From the NCBI RefSeq assembly GCF_030272615.1, contig NC_081406.1:232370396-232428395 (forward strand): a stretch of 58,000 nt of DNA. Direction: 5' to 3'. Position numbers and translations under genes: made by a program. Of this stretch, positions 22,790-34,172 are shown in pieces (within the stretch, counting starts at the first letter, position 1; each line of letters begins with the position of its first letter). The notes beneath the pieces were generated by a model. It made no database searches. It saw only the letters and a program-made list of their open reading frames with translations, and was not told where the DNA came from. The DNA is from Cryptomeria japonica (Eukaryota; Streptophyta; Pinopsida; Cupressales; Cupressaceae).

Positions 22790-23170
22790 ACAAGGGAAGA
22801 TTTTTCATAATCAACTTCATAAGTAGACACAATATGAGAGGATTCAAAACCCTCACTTCCCATCAATATCACCTTCGTATTAAAAAGTTACAAGTGATTC
22901 TATTTTAGAGAGATCATGATGGTCATTAGGAAAACAAACAATATTCATCATGTCATGAAGTGAAGGCACACCACAAGGTTGGAAATGAACTGTTGTTGGT
23001 GTAAATCCTTTATTCTTGGCAATCCTTTTTGTTCCAATGTCAATCAATGCTTGGATATGTGATAGTGAGTCAAGGATACTTGCATGTTGCTAATCAATGG
23101 TTTGAGACTCAACTTGATTTGAAGGCCGCTCATATGCATTTAATACTGAAACTTGGGGTATAGTTCCTGA
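22790..23170 (-). pseudogene. H internal region 1, linker between gag and acidic part
   Basis: Coding traces on the - strand match H copy 2 at 47216-47557 (for example VESQTIDQQ and IDIGTKRIAKNK there). Several stops interrupt them. This links the gag ORF at 23171-24035 with the acidic frame left of E and shows that H had one long polyprotein-like frame. Confidence 0.5.
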
Positions 23171-24035
23171 TCAAAATACATTTGCTTCATCCATGTACAT
23201 TCCACAATTATTTAATGGTCCCTGAATAACATTTGAAAAGCCATTACCAATATTTTGGGATGAAATACAATTTGGGGCAACAGTTTGATAATTATTAGGA
23301 ATGCCATTATTAATCTTAAAATTGCACTTTTCACTTGCATATGAAGCCCTTTTCTTAGGTTTGAGTTTCCTAGTCATTCCATACATGGAAACCATTTCAA
23401 TATTGATTACAATTTGAAAGGCTTCGTGCAAACTTGTTGGGTCTTCATTCCTTAACTTGTAACTCATATTTTTACCAAATGCACCAAGATACATAATTAG
23501 TGCCATTGCATCATGAGGTCTAATACTTTTAGGAATCTTTTTCAATGCCTTCACAAATCTAAGATTTAAAGTTGATACTAACTCCAATTCTTCAATGTGA
23601 ATATCAAATAAATTATAGAGCAAGGTAGACTCACTAATCCACTCACCAAACAGGTCACTAAATGTAGATTGAAATTTGGACTGAATTAATGGACTGTGGG
23701 AACAAATTTGAGAACCACTCCTGTGCTTCATCTGTTAAGGATTGCACAAATAACCTTATAATGACATCCTTGTGATCCACCTCATAATCCTTCATTACGT
23801 CATTAAATCTCCATAGATTCCTTTCAGCTGGTTCACTTTTCTTACCACTAAATTTGGGTAGTCCTTTTCTTATCTTAGGTGGAATAGGATTTGGGTATCC
23901 ATAAATGCAACAAAAAATTATAGCTCTATATCTCTTAGTGCTGAAATTTCTTCTATTACATGACTCTGACAACTTAGAAGGAATGGTTACATTTAAAACT
24001 ATGCAAGGGTGCATATATTGAAACATATCTGACAC
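23171..24035 (-). pseudogene. Gypsy gag (array H, copy 1), frameshifted
   Basis: Two overlapping frames, 24035-23658 and 23731-23171, together cover a Retrotrans_gag domain. The first gives GLPKFSGKK, then RLFVQSLTDEAQEWFSNL; the second gives KFQSTFSDLFGEW and NLRFVKALKKIPKSI. These are the conserved helices of the Ty3/gypsy capsid. A frameshift near 23700 separates them. In a working element this protein forms the cytoplasmic particle. Copy 2 at 47579-48443 is a close homologue with different breaks. No zinc knuckle or protease follows. Confidence 0.78.
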
Positions 24036-24634
24036 TTATGTTCTTAGAAACACTTCTCTACAACATGATATCTTAAAAAAATGTTTACATATGAATTATT
24101 ACAATAAGGACTAAGATCTCTTTTAATGAGCTCTCATAGATTTAAGAAATACACATGCTTCTTTCATAACAACACAAGAATAACAATGTTAATTGAGAAG
24201 TGTGTTGAAACTATCTCTATCCTTTCCCTGAACTAGTGCTTAAATCACTTGAAGGGAACAATTATTATCTTACATTCTTAAACATAATATTCATCTCTCA
24301 AAAAATCGAGAATACCTTGAAGTTTGTAGCAGATGTTAGTCTCTTTTGATTGAGAAATATTGAAGATCTTCTTCAAACCTTAGGTTCTTACTCAGAGTCA
24401 CCACCTCCTTACAAAGGAAAGATTTCAAACAACTAAAATCTATTGGAAGCACACCTTCGTTCTGGGTTTCTCCCAACAATAGAGTATCATAATATTTCTT
24501 CATGATAACTACAAATAAAACTTTCTCCAAGATAAAAAATCCATATCTAAAATAAATTTTAAATTGTTCAACTTCTACATTCTTCTTTCAATGGATTCAA
24601 CAAGTTATCACTAGAGACTTTGACTTAGCCATTT
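24036..24634 (-). other. H internal region 1, 5' leader and damaged primer site
   Basis: No gene is supported. Next to LTR 2 the sequence TGGCTAAGTCAAAG (reverse strand) lacks about 23 bases that copy 2 has at 49030-49055, so the primer site of this copy is deleted. Confidence 0.5.
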
Positions 24635-25868
24635 TGTTGGTGTTTCCAAATGATATCCCAGAATTACCTTAGAATTAGCCTTCTTCCTTCAACAAAATTC
24701 TAAGCTCATTGGCCAATTGACAAGGGTTTCCTATAAACTAAGCAACCCTTCTAGACTTTAGGCTCTACAAAACCTAAGCGAGTAGACCTCTTGCAACATC
24801 TACAAATTTAACACAATTAAAGACAAATGCTATATATAACAGATAGCTCTCAGCTTGAATATCGAGAATACGACAAACACTTTCCATAATTGGCTCTATT
24901 CTAGTTATATATTGTTTATACACATCTGAGATAACAAATAATTATGAATAACTTATAAGAGAGGAAAGGGTTAAAAGAAAGATTAATTTTGAATAGAAAA
25001 GCTATCTAACATTGCATTAGGCTCCTAAATAGACTAGTGCTTATTCAAGGGCCATGAAACCAGACATACAACTGCAATAAACCTCTTAATAACAAAATGA
25101 CTCAAATTAGTAGATTCAATACATGTTAATGCCTGACATTAATGAATCTTCTCTTATTGCCCTAAAATTCTACTCACAAATCCTTATTGTACTACTCAGT
25201 TCACAATTGAGTGCATAAAAAATTTAGTTCTTTCCTTGAAAGAAACCCATACACATTCTTGTTGGAATACAATGAATCCAAGAACACTGAGAGGGGGGGG
25301 GTGGGGTGAATCAGTGTTCTTCCGCTAATACAAGATTTTAACCTTTTATAACATACACATATAAATCGGTAAATGAAGAAACATATAACATGAAGTAAAA
25401 AAACCATCCACATGAATGAACACCATAACACACTAAATTTATATGTGGAAAAACTCAAAGAGGAAAAACCACGGTGGGATTTGTGATCCACAATATCAAT
25501 TCAATGGCTATATGAAAGATATAACATAGTATGGGGGTTTGCACATGCAGGAAGGCACACTGCTTAGAGAACACTACTCAACACAAAAGACTCTCACTGA
25601 CTACAAGCTTCTGCTGAGATAAAACAGTATTGGTGAACTCACAAAATGCATCTGCAATGCCAAAAAGAGTTTTGGTTAAAGCTTTGTTCAGTACCGGTTC
25701 ATAAATCTTGAATCCTTCTACCGGTATCTCCTTTCCTCCAAGAATGCTTTACAAACCATCTACTAATCATTGCATGATATTACATTCGTATACAAATGAC
25801 CTACATACATATCCTTTGCATTACACAATTCTTCTACCTTTTTCATATATATTCTCCTATATCAAAAT

Positions 25869-26789
25869 TGTTGGGATCCAAGAACACTGAGGGGGGGGGG
25901 GGGGGGTTGTGAATCAGTGTTCTGTCGATAAGATATGATTTTACCCTTTTATAACATACACATATAAACCAGCAAATGAGGAAACATATAACTTGAACCA
26001 AATAAACCATCCACATAAATGAACAACATAACACACAAAATTTATATGTGGAAAACCTCAAAGAGGAAAAACAACGATGGGATTTGTGACCCACAATATT
26101 AGTTCACTGGCCATATGAAAGGATATTACATAAAATGGGGGCTTTCACATGTAAGAAGGCACATTGCCTAGAGCACACTGCTCATCACAAAAGAGTCTCA
26201 CTGACTACAAGCTTCTGCTAAAACCAAATTGTAATAATGAACTCACAAAATTCATTTGCTATGCCAAAAAGAGTTCTGGTTATAGTTCTTCTTTGTACCG
26301 GTTCATAAACCTTGAACACTTCTACCAGTATTTCCTTCCCTCCAAGAATGCTTTCCAAGCTATCTACATATCATTGCATGATATAACATTCACATACAAA
26401 ATAATCTACATACATATACTTCGCATTACATAGTTATGCTATTATTCACCTATGTCACTATGTTCAAAATGACCTAGCAGACTGTCCTATATACCCTTAC
26501 AAACAATATGCCTTATTTCGGCTTACAATGCATTACAAAAGATATACAATGTCGGCCTTATACAATATTTACAAATAAAACTTCCTTCGGGTCCAAGCTT
26601 GATGTTGGCTTCACTGAAGTGCTGGATGTCGGTGTCGGTGTCGGTGTTGGTGTTGGTGTAACCCTGGATTCTCCAAAGTCGGTGTCTACTGGTGTATGCC
26701 AGTGTATGCTTCCTTATGAATCTTGTTGCCAAGTTACCATGTTGCTATCAATGACAACATATGAATCCAATGAGTGTCAATTGCCAACA
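25869..26789 (-). repeat. 3' LTR of element D
   Basis: 921 bp. It includes a run of 15-16 G next to the GTGAATCAGTGTT block and a TCGGTG hexamer array at about 26630-26660 (GGTGTCGGTG.. then GTTGGTG units). Confidence 0.9.
26630..26660. repeat. Hexamer repeat (TCGGTG/TTGGTG)n in the D LTR
   Basis: About five hexamer units. The matching place in the other LTR of D and in C has only one to three units (for example near 38175), so the number varies between copies. Confidence 0.8.
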
Positions 26790-27001
26790 ATCTCCCCCTT
26801 TGGCATTGATGGCAACACTCATGTGAAAAATGGATTCCTTGTCAGTTCAACCTAAAGTATGCTCCCCCTAAACAATACACTCCTTTCTGATATCCTTCCC
26901 ATATTTTGTTTGATTTTTTTTCACATTATATACACTCCCCCTTTGGCATCAATGCCAAAGACTAGTGAAAGAATTGAAAGAATTAATAAATACAGATTAC
27001 T

Positions 27002-28520
27002 TTACCGAAGCTTGACCAATTTCAAAATTTCCGAGTAAGCCTTGTCTAGCAACAGTAAATATGTATCCCAGCCGGTTCTGAAGGTTTCAAATATGGATAC
27101 AAGTCCACTCAGTAAGTGTGCAAATGGTTCCTTCTCTTTGATTTTCCCTGGCGTGGGCTTAACAATCATATCTATACATTCCCTCTTATGTACACTGAGT
27201 GAATCCGGTCTTGGACTCACTAAACCTATAAGACTCCTTTCTCTCTGAATGATCTTGTCTCTTTCCTTTTCAAAAGAAAAAAATTGGTTCTCCAAAGATA
27301 AAATTTGTCCATCAACAGATGTTGTTAGTGAGGCTAATCCATCAAAAGAATTTGCAATATTGGCAACCTTATCATGTAACTCCTTTAATCTACTATCTAC
27401 ATTTGCTGTAAGAGTTTCTATGTTACAACAGACCCTATAGGTATTTGTACATTGTTTTAAACAATTCTCAATAAGAATAAATTTTCCTTCAATTTTCTTC
27501 TTCTCTGTTTCAATAATCTGATCAAAAGCGGCTCTCTTAGCCACAGTAAATATCTCAAGTGCCTGCCAGTTTGAAATTTGCTGCAAAGATTGAAAGTTGT
27601 TAGATATATACTCAGTTAATGCCTTAAGCTTGTCGGAAGGGCTTGCTTCATTTTCAATCTTACAATCAGGAATTAGTCTGTGCAACACTGTGATTGAGTG
27701 ATCTATTATTCCTTTATCCGTCGATCCCTCCTTTATTAGTTTATGAGTATCCATCATCATTAACTCAGTGGGACTCATCTCAGTGATTGATTTCTTCTCA
27801 ACTTGAGAAGTGTCAATTGCCAAAACCTTTGCCGGGGAATCAATATTAACTGCCGGTATAGTCTCAGTTCCCTTTACCTTATCCTCCTTAGCATCAGTGG
27901 CTTCGCCACTTGGTGTAGTGTCAATTACTGCCGATGGAGTATTAACCACAGTATTGTCAGTACCCTATAAATTGCCTTGTTCAAAAGTTGTCTCTGCCGA
28001 TACCAAGACTAGTGATTGCTTCCTTGATTTACATACCTACCGGTATGTCATGTGCCCAACTATTCTTCCCTAGATCGGGTAGCACATTCATGAAGTAAAG
28101 CATTAAACAAACAATGAGATTTCTGAACCTAAAAGTTCCTTTCATAACACTCTTAATCTTTCCAAGATTCAGCATTAGTTCACTTCTCAGCCATTCACAT
28201 AAATCATACTTCTCATTATTCTTTAACATCTGATAAGCAACATGGATGTAGGAACTAGCAATAGAGTTCAGTCGACTAGATTGAGTTACCTTATAGCCGA
28301 TTATCATGCTGACAAATTTCACATCTATGTCCTTGATTGTAATAACCCTCATAGATCTTCCATAATGGTTTACACCGATGAGCTTCTCAACCGTAGTGGT
28401 GGAAATCTTCTTGCCAGGTTCTTGTTCGACTTTGGGTAAGTCGACGACTGCTTGAATTGCTTCATTTGTGATTATGTGGGACCGATCCAGCCAGATGAAC
28501 TCATTATGAACCCTGCTCCA
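27002..28520 (-). pseudogene. ORF2 of element D, C-terminal and middle part
   Basis: Two pieces lie on the - strand: 28352-28029 holds the conserved middle block (MIIGYKVTQSSRLN, LMLNLGKI, LIVCLMLYFMN) and 27949-27002 (315 codons) the intact C-terminal region ending LVKLR. That region is rich in heptads and probably coiled coil. Between them, near 28030, the part present in F that carries the ICFMV and MGYEV motifs is missing. B is inserted at 28521, right after ..KYVLS of the N-terminal piece. The function is unknown and the family is shared with A, C and F. Confidence 0.72.
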
Positions 28521-29560
28521 TGTTGGTATTATGGATGTGTTGCATTGGTTTTGTCATTGATGTCAACACTTATCAATACTTATCCTTGTGGAGATCTTTG
28601 GTTATGTTCACCGGCATGTTCAGTGACTTATGCATAGTCACCGGTATCTGGTTCACCGACATTGAGCATGATCTGTTATCATCTGGAGATTACTTGGTTA
28701 TGTCGAAGAAATTGTTTGGACACTTGGTTTTGGTGATTTGATTATTGGTACAATTGAGTTTGCATATTTGTTGTTACCGACAAATAGGTCTAGGTTATGG
28801 ACCGGAAAGCATTAGCTATTCCAGATCAGCATGACACATTATGGAGATGTTTTATTGATTGGTTATTATTGTAAATGCATTGAGCCAACATCATGCATCA
28901 CATATTGATTCATTTGTAATTTATTTTATTGTAATATCTTAGTGAGCCAACCTACACATTTGGTCTTAGGTTTTGGTATATATGTAAGATCTCATTTGTG
29001 AGATTATGTAGAGGATTGTGGAAAAAGGATTGTAATAAGGTGTATGCGAATATAAGTAGAGCTATACACACAGACATCATTTGAAGATTCAAGGAAGGTA
29101 TGAAGAAGGCAAATCAGAGCTTAACCGGTACTGAATCCAGCATATGAAGATGCTATTTTGTGCAGTACATTATCATTGGATTTAACCATCCAATTGTAGT
29201 CAGTGTGACTCCCATTTTGTGATTGAGTGGTGAGCTCTAGGCAGTTGGCCTTTCTGCATGTGTAGACCCCATTTGTACACACATACTATCTGCAGTAGTA
29301 TCATCTGATTGTGGGTAAGGTTTCCCACTATGGTTTTTCCCCTTATAGGGTTTCCATGTACAAATAACTATGTTATGTGTTTTGTCTTCTGTTTCATGCA
29401 TTAAACTTTACCGGTACTGTTATTAATTGCTAAACTATCTACCGACATTAAGTTTGGTTTACTGGTATTATGCACTAAGTTTGGTTAAGTTATATTTGGG
29501 TTGAAATTAATAGACAACTGATTCACCACCCACCCTCTCAGTTGCCTCTGGGTCCTAACA
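28521..29560 (+). repeat. 5' LTR of element B
   Basis: 1,040 bp, ending GGGTCCTAACA before the primer site. It carries the conserved 'CCACTATGGTTTTTCCCCTTA' type block and GGGTTTCC..GTA block near 29325-29360, and AATTCACC-like text near 29520. Confidence 0.92.
28977..28983 (+). promoter_or_regulatory. Possible TATA box in the LTR of B
   Basis: TATATAT in the context TTTTGGTATATATGTAAG, repeated at the matching place in the 3' LTR near 34587. It is a candidate RNA polymerase II promoter element. The start site is not known. Confidence 0.35.
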
Positions 29561-29577
29561 ATTAGTATCAGAGCCTA
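29561..29577 (+). promoter_or_regulatory. Primer binding site of element B
   Basis: ATTAGTATCAGAGCCTA follows the LTR. It matches initiator tRNA-Met except for A in place of the second G of the TGG start, one further sign of decay. Confidence 0.85.
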
Positions 29578-29617
29578 GTCCTCTTTTTGTAGAAGTTTAA
29601 CAACTTGAGGAGATTCT

Positions 29618-30650
29618 ATGACGACTAACTATTTTAGGAAGGACAATTTGAAGCTTGATGGAACTAACTATGGCACATGGAAGATCAAAAAGGAGACACA
29701 TCTAAATTGCATTGGAAAAGACATATGGGATGTTACGAAGAATGGCTATGTTGGTCCTACTCAGAGTCAACCTAATGCACCAACCTTGGCTAAAGATCAA
29801 GAGAATGATTGCAAAGCAAAAGAAGCACTTTTGAGCGCATTGTCAGATTAGAAAATCATGGGATTATTAGACCGATCTATTGCTAAATCTATTTAGGATA
29901 AATTGGAGACATTGAATGAAGGTGATACCATAGTCAAAATTGCAAAACTAGAATGCTTCCAGGTCAGGTATGAAAATCTGAAAATGGAAGAAGATGAAAG
30001 GATTTATGCTTTTATGGAAAGAGTAAATGAAATTGTTTTGGGTATACAATGTTGTGGAGGATCCTTAAGTGAAGATGAAATTGTTTCTAAAGTTTTAAGA
30101 GCATTGCCACCGACATACAAAATCAAAGTAACTGTTATTAATGAATTGAGAACAATGCCTAATTCATCAGTATCTAGAGATACTTTGGTTGGAAAACTTT
30201 CAGCTTTTGAACTTGAGGAATTTGGTCTTATTGCTACAATTAAGACAGATTTGGCTTTCAAAGCTTCATCATTTGCAACATCATCATCATCATCTAAAAA
30301 ATCTGATTGGAAAGCACTCTATGCTAGAGAACTTGAAGAAATCAGAAGAGAGAATGAAGAATTTGAAGAGCTTGAAGCACTATTCGCAAGGAAAATGCCT
30401 AAAGGTCCAGTTGGAAGTAAGTATGAAGGTAAAGCACCATTTAAATGTTTTAACTACAATAAAATTGGTCATATGGCATCTAGGTGTCCTGATAGACATG
30501 CAAGATTGAAAGAAGAAGCTAAAAGAACATATAAGCCTAACATTGAATATCAGAGGTATAGATTTAAGAAGAATAGAGACAAATCATGTTACTATGTTGA
30601 TAAAGGAGTTACTGATGATTCTGATGAGGAATCGACAGACAATGGATGGG
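29618..30650 (+). pseudogene. Copia gag of element B, broken
   Basis: The frame begins MTTNYFRKDNLKLDGTNYGT at 29618, typical of UBN2-type copia gag. It passes TAG stops at 29849 and 29894 and continues in the same frame. A helical capsid region (residues about 90-220) is followed by one zinc knuckle at 30446-30487 reading CFNYNKIGHMASRC. The second Cys of the CX2CX4HX4C pattern is Tyr, so zinc binding would be impaired. In an intact element, gag forms the cytoplasmic particle and binds the RNA. It is fused in frame to protease. Confidence 0.85.
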
Positions 30651-30719
30651 TTTTTGTTGCAATAACAGAAGATCAACCGACACCTACTGTTCAACCAGTA
30701 GAGAAGGCCCTGGTAGCTA

Positions 30720-31390
30720 AAATTGAAGAAAAGGATGAATGGATCATTGATTCCAGATGTTCACATCATATGACTGGTGATAAGAGTAAATTATTAACCT
30801 TTAAGGAATACAATGGAGGTTTAGTAAGAATTGGGGATGACAAAGCTTGTCTGATCAAAGGAAAAGGCACTATATCTTTTGATGGTAAGCACAATACTGA
30901 TAATGTCTACTATGTTGAAGGTTTGAAGCCTAATATTTTGAGTGTTGGTCAATTAGTTGAAAAAGGATTTCAGTTATAATTCAAGAATGGTAAATGCAAA
31001 ATCATGAATAGAACTGGTTTGGAAATTGCAACGGGCAATCAGACTAGAGGTAATATCTTTCATTTGAATAACAATGAGAAGACCTGCTTTATTGCACATA
31101 TTGATGAAAGTTGGTTATGGCATAAGAGACTGTGGCATGTAAATTTTGATTGCATTGTGAAAATCAGTACACCTAAGGCAGTAAGGGATTTACCTAAGAT
31201 TGTTAAACCTCACAATCTGGTATGTAAGGAATGTCAATTTGGAAAGCAAGTTAGAGAAATTTTTAAGAGTATTCCTGGAAAATCCAATAATGTTCTTGAC
31301 TTAATTCATACTAATTTATGTGGTCCAGCAAGAACTAGAAGTTTACAAGGAGATAGATATTTTATGCTAATCATTGATCATTAGTCTAGA
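30720..31390 (+). pseudogene. Copia protease and GAG-pre-integrase region of element B
   Basis: The protease active site reads WIIDSRCSHHMTGD at about 30740-30780. Copia proteases have D-S/T-G, and here the Gly codon is AGA (Arg, 30755-30757), which should abolish cleavage of the polyprotein. A TAA at 30977 follows KGFQL. The pre-integrase zinc region then shows WLWHKRLWHVNF and CKECQFGKQ, the HHCC finger of integrase, at 31110-31250. All are in the same frame as gag. Confidence 0.85.
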
Positions 31391-31960
31391 ATGTGTTGGG
31401 TTACTTTTCTCAGGGAGAAATCAAAAGCTTTTGGGAAATTCAAACTATTCAAAGTGATGGTAGAGAATGAAACCGGTAAGAAAATTAAATGTTTGAGATC
31501 AGATCAAGGAGGTGAATTCACATCTAAGGAATTTAATACATTCTGTGAAGTGATTGGAATCAGAAGACAATTATCAGCACCTCGGACACCTTAGCAAAAT
31601 GGAGTTGTAGAAAGGAAGAACAAAACTATTTTGGATTTAGCTAGAATCATGATATCAGAAGCAAACCTACCTCATGTGTATTGGAGAGAAGCAGTCAATA
31701 CAACTATTTATACATTCAATAGAGTTCACATCAAAGGTGAAACCGGTAAGAACCCTCATGAACTATGGTTTGGTAATACTCCTACTCTTAAATATTTCAA
31801 AATATTTGGAAGAAAATGATATATTAGGAGAGATGATTATATTGGCATATTTGATCCTGGAAGTGATGAAGGAATATTTCTTGGTTATTCATCTAAGAGC
31901 AAGGCATACAGATGTTTTAATAAGAGATTGCAAAAAATCATTGAAAGTGCAAATGTGAAG
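31260..31960 (+). pseudogene. Copia integrase core of element B, broken
   Basis: The catalytic acidic residues can be followed: DLIHTNLCGP near 31298, RSDQGGEF near 31498 and NGVVERKN near 31600, the DDE triad of the retroviral-type integrase core. TAG stops at 31382 and 31592 and a TGA at 31817 interrupt the frame. The C-terminal part continues with [15 protein letters not shown] near 31890, typical of copia integrase ends. In an intact element it inserts the cDNA in the nucleus and makes the 5-bp duplication. Confidence 0.87.
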
Positions 31961-32199
31961 ATTGATGAACAATTTAGAAGGTCTATGGACTCTAAACCGA
32001 CAGTTGAGATAATCACAAATGAACCTACAATGAGTACACTGGTACATAATGTTGATCCAGTCACACCGGCATCATCTGAGAATTCCATAGTGACTGAAGA
32101 ACAACAACAAGTGAATACACCCAGGTATGTAAGATTGAATCACTTTGAAAGTCAGATAATTGGGAATACGTATCAAGGTATTATGACAAGAGGAAGACT

Positions 32200-33240
32200 A
32201 GAAAATGAAGAGGTATGTCTAATTTCTCAAATTGAACCAACAATTGTTATTGAGGCATGTGAAGATAAACATTGGATTAAAGCTATGGAAGATGAATGGG
32301 AACAAATTGAAAAGAATACCACATGGACATTGGTTCCCCGACCTAAAGACAAAAATGTAATTGGAACTAAATGGATATTCAGAAATAAACTTAATGAAGA
32401 TGGTAAGGTAATAAAAAACAAAGCAAGATTAGTGTGTAAGGGATACTCACAGAAAGAAGGAATTGATTACAATGAAACCTTTGCACTGGTAGCTAGAATT
32501 GAGGCAGTCAGATTATTCTTAGCTTTTGCAGCACACAAGAACTATAAAGTATATCAAATGGATGTTAAATATGCATTTCTGAATGGTGATCTTGAAGAGG
32601 AAGTTTACATTGACAACCTGATGGGTTTTCTTTGACAGACGACAAAGATATGGTTTGTAGGTTAAGGAAAGCTTTATATGGATTAAAGCAAGCTCCTAGA
32701 ACTTGGTATGCTAGATTGGACAAATAGCTTTTGAAGCTTGGTTACACTAAAGGTAATGCTGACAACAACTTATACTACAAAGTGACTAATGATGACATCA
32801 TGGTTATTGAAGTTTTTGTTGATGATATTATTTTTGGAGGAGAAGATGGATTGTGTAAAGACTTTTCTAATAAGATGCAGGAAGAATTTGAAATGTCCAT
32901 GATTGGGGAGATAAAATTCTTTTTAGGATTGCAAATTTCATAGACTGATAAAGGTATATTCATAAATCAATCAAAGTACCTGAAGGAATTACTTAAGAAA
33001 ATTGGCATGGAAAACTCTAAACTGGTAAGCACACCTATGACTACAACTGATAAACTATCATTAAAAGATGAATCATCACCTGTTAATCCGACAAGATACA
33101 AATCTATGATAGGAGGTTTACTGTGTTTGACACAAACAAGACCTGATATTATTAATGTAGTATGTATTGTTTCAAGATTTCAGAGTAATCCTAAGGAAAA
33201 TCATGAATCAGCAGTAAAAAGAATTTTTTGGTATTTACAA
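32200..33240 (+). pseudogene. Copia reverse transcriptase of element B, frameshifted
   Basis: An RVT_2 domain. It starts near [16 protein letters not shown] (32270), with [18 protein letters not shown] at 32557-32610 (first catalytic Asp) and VFVDDIIFGG at 32812-32840 (the YVDD-type active site). One frameshift near 32612-32635 moves the reading from frame 2 to frame 1, and TAG stops lie at 32725 and 32941. SMIGGLLCLTQTRPDI near 33105 is the conserved thumb/connection block. It copies element RNA into cDNA in working relatives. This copy is dead. Confidence 0.88.
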
Positions 33241-33770
33241 GGCACAACAAATCTTGGTTTATGGTATCCTAAAGATGATTTTTTTTTATTTATGTGCATA
33301 CACATATGCAAATTGGGCAGGAGATGTAGATGACAGAAAAAACACCACCGACAGAGCATTTTTTCTTGGCAGTAGACTAATTTTATGGTTGAGCAAGAAA
33401 CAAAGTTGTACATCACTATCAACAGCAGAATCAAAATATGTTGCAGCAACAACTAATTGTACATAGGTATTATGGATTAAGAAAATGTTGAAGGACATAA
33501 AGGTAAAATGTAAAGAACCTATAATCATTTACTGTGATAATATGGCAGCAATTGATATATCAAAGAATCCGATATTTCACTCTAAAACTAAACATGTTTC
33601 TATCAAATTCAATTTTCTGAAAGATAATGTTGAAGCAAAAGAAGTGAAATTGGTTTATGTGAATACTAAAGAGTAGATTGCAGATATCTTTACTAAGCCT
33701 TTTCCTAAGGAAACTTTTGAATATCTAAGAGAGTAGCTTGGAGTTATACCCTCACTGGTAGAAACTTAGA
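33241..33770 (+). pseudogene. Copia RNase H and C-terminus of element B, broken
   Basis: After a second frame change at a run of T (33279-33287), frame 2 resumes with YANWAGDVDDRKNTTDRAFF, the first RNase H Asp block. It continues with SLSTAESKYVAA near 33418 and YCDNMAAIDISKNP near 33530. The conserved end ADIFTKPFPK follows a TAG at 33674, and another TAG lies at 33734. RNase H removes the RNA strand during cDNA synthesis. The stretch from 33770 to 34107 is the 3' untranslated region and holds no gene. Confidence 0.86.
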
Positions 33771-34107
33771 CAGTTGGAGCATGACATCAAACAGGCATAA
33801 TTAATAGAGAAATATTTTTCTGGCTTTGATGAAGGAGAGCTACTTCTCAGGGGGAGTAGATAGAATAAATGTGGTTATAACAATTGGTATTTGTAATAAG
33901 TTCTATGAACTAATATAATTTGGTTTTGTAATGCTTTGGCATTTGATGTCAAAGGAGGAGAGATATCTATGAAAAAATACATTATCTTTTGGGGAGAGAT
34001 TGTTACTCTCTATATCTATATTTTGTTGATCTCTTTGGGAGATTGTTGGTTTTTGTTTTTTTGGCATTTTTGCTTTGGCACTTAGATGGTTTTTCCATCT
34101 TGTGTTG

Positions 34108-34172
34108 CCATCAATGTCAAAGGGTGATATTGTTGGTATTATGGATGTGCTGCATTGGTTTTATCATTGATG
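34108..34172 (+). promoter_or_regulatory. Polypurine tract of B with flanking inverted repeat
   Basis: CCATCAATG (34108-34116) lies before the purine tract AAAGGGTGATAT, and TCATTGATG lies inside the LTR (34164-34172). CATCAATG pairs with CATTGATG across the LTR start at 34131. It is the same design as in A, C, D and F, although the LTR sequences differ. Confidence 0.65.

Noticed and set aside
28242-28741. Small + strand ORFs across the left border of B
   Set aside because: They mix antisense ORF2 of D with LTR sequence of B and have no conserved domain.
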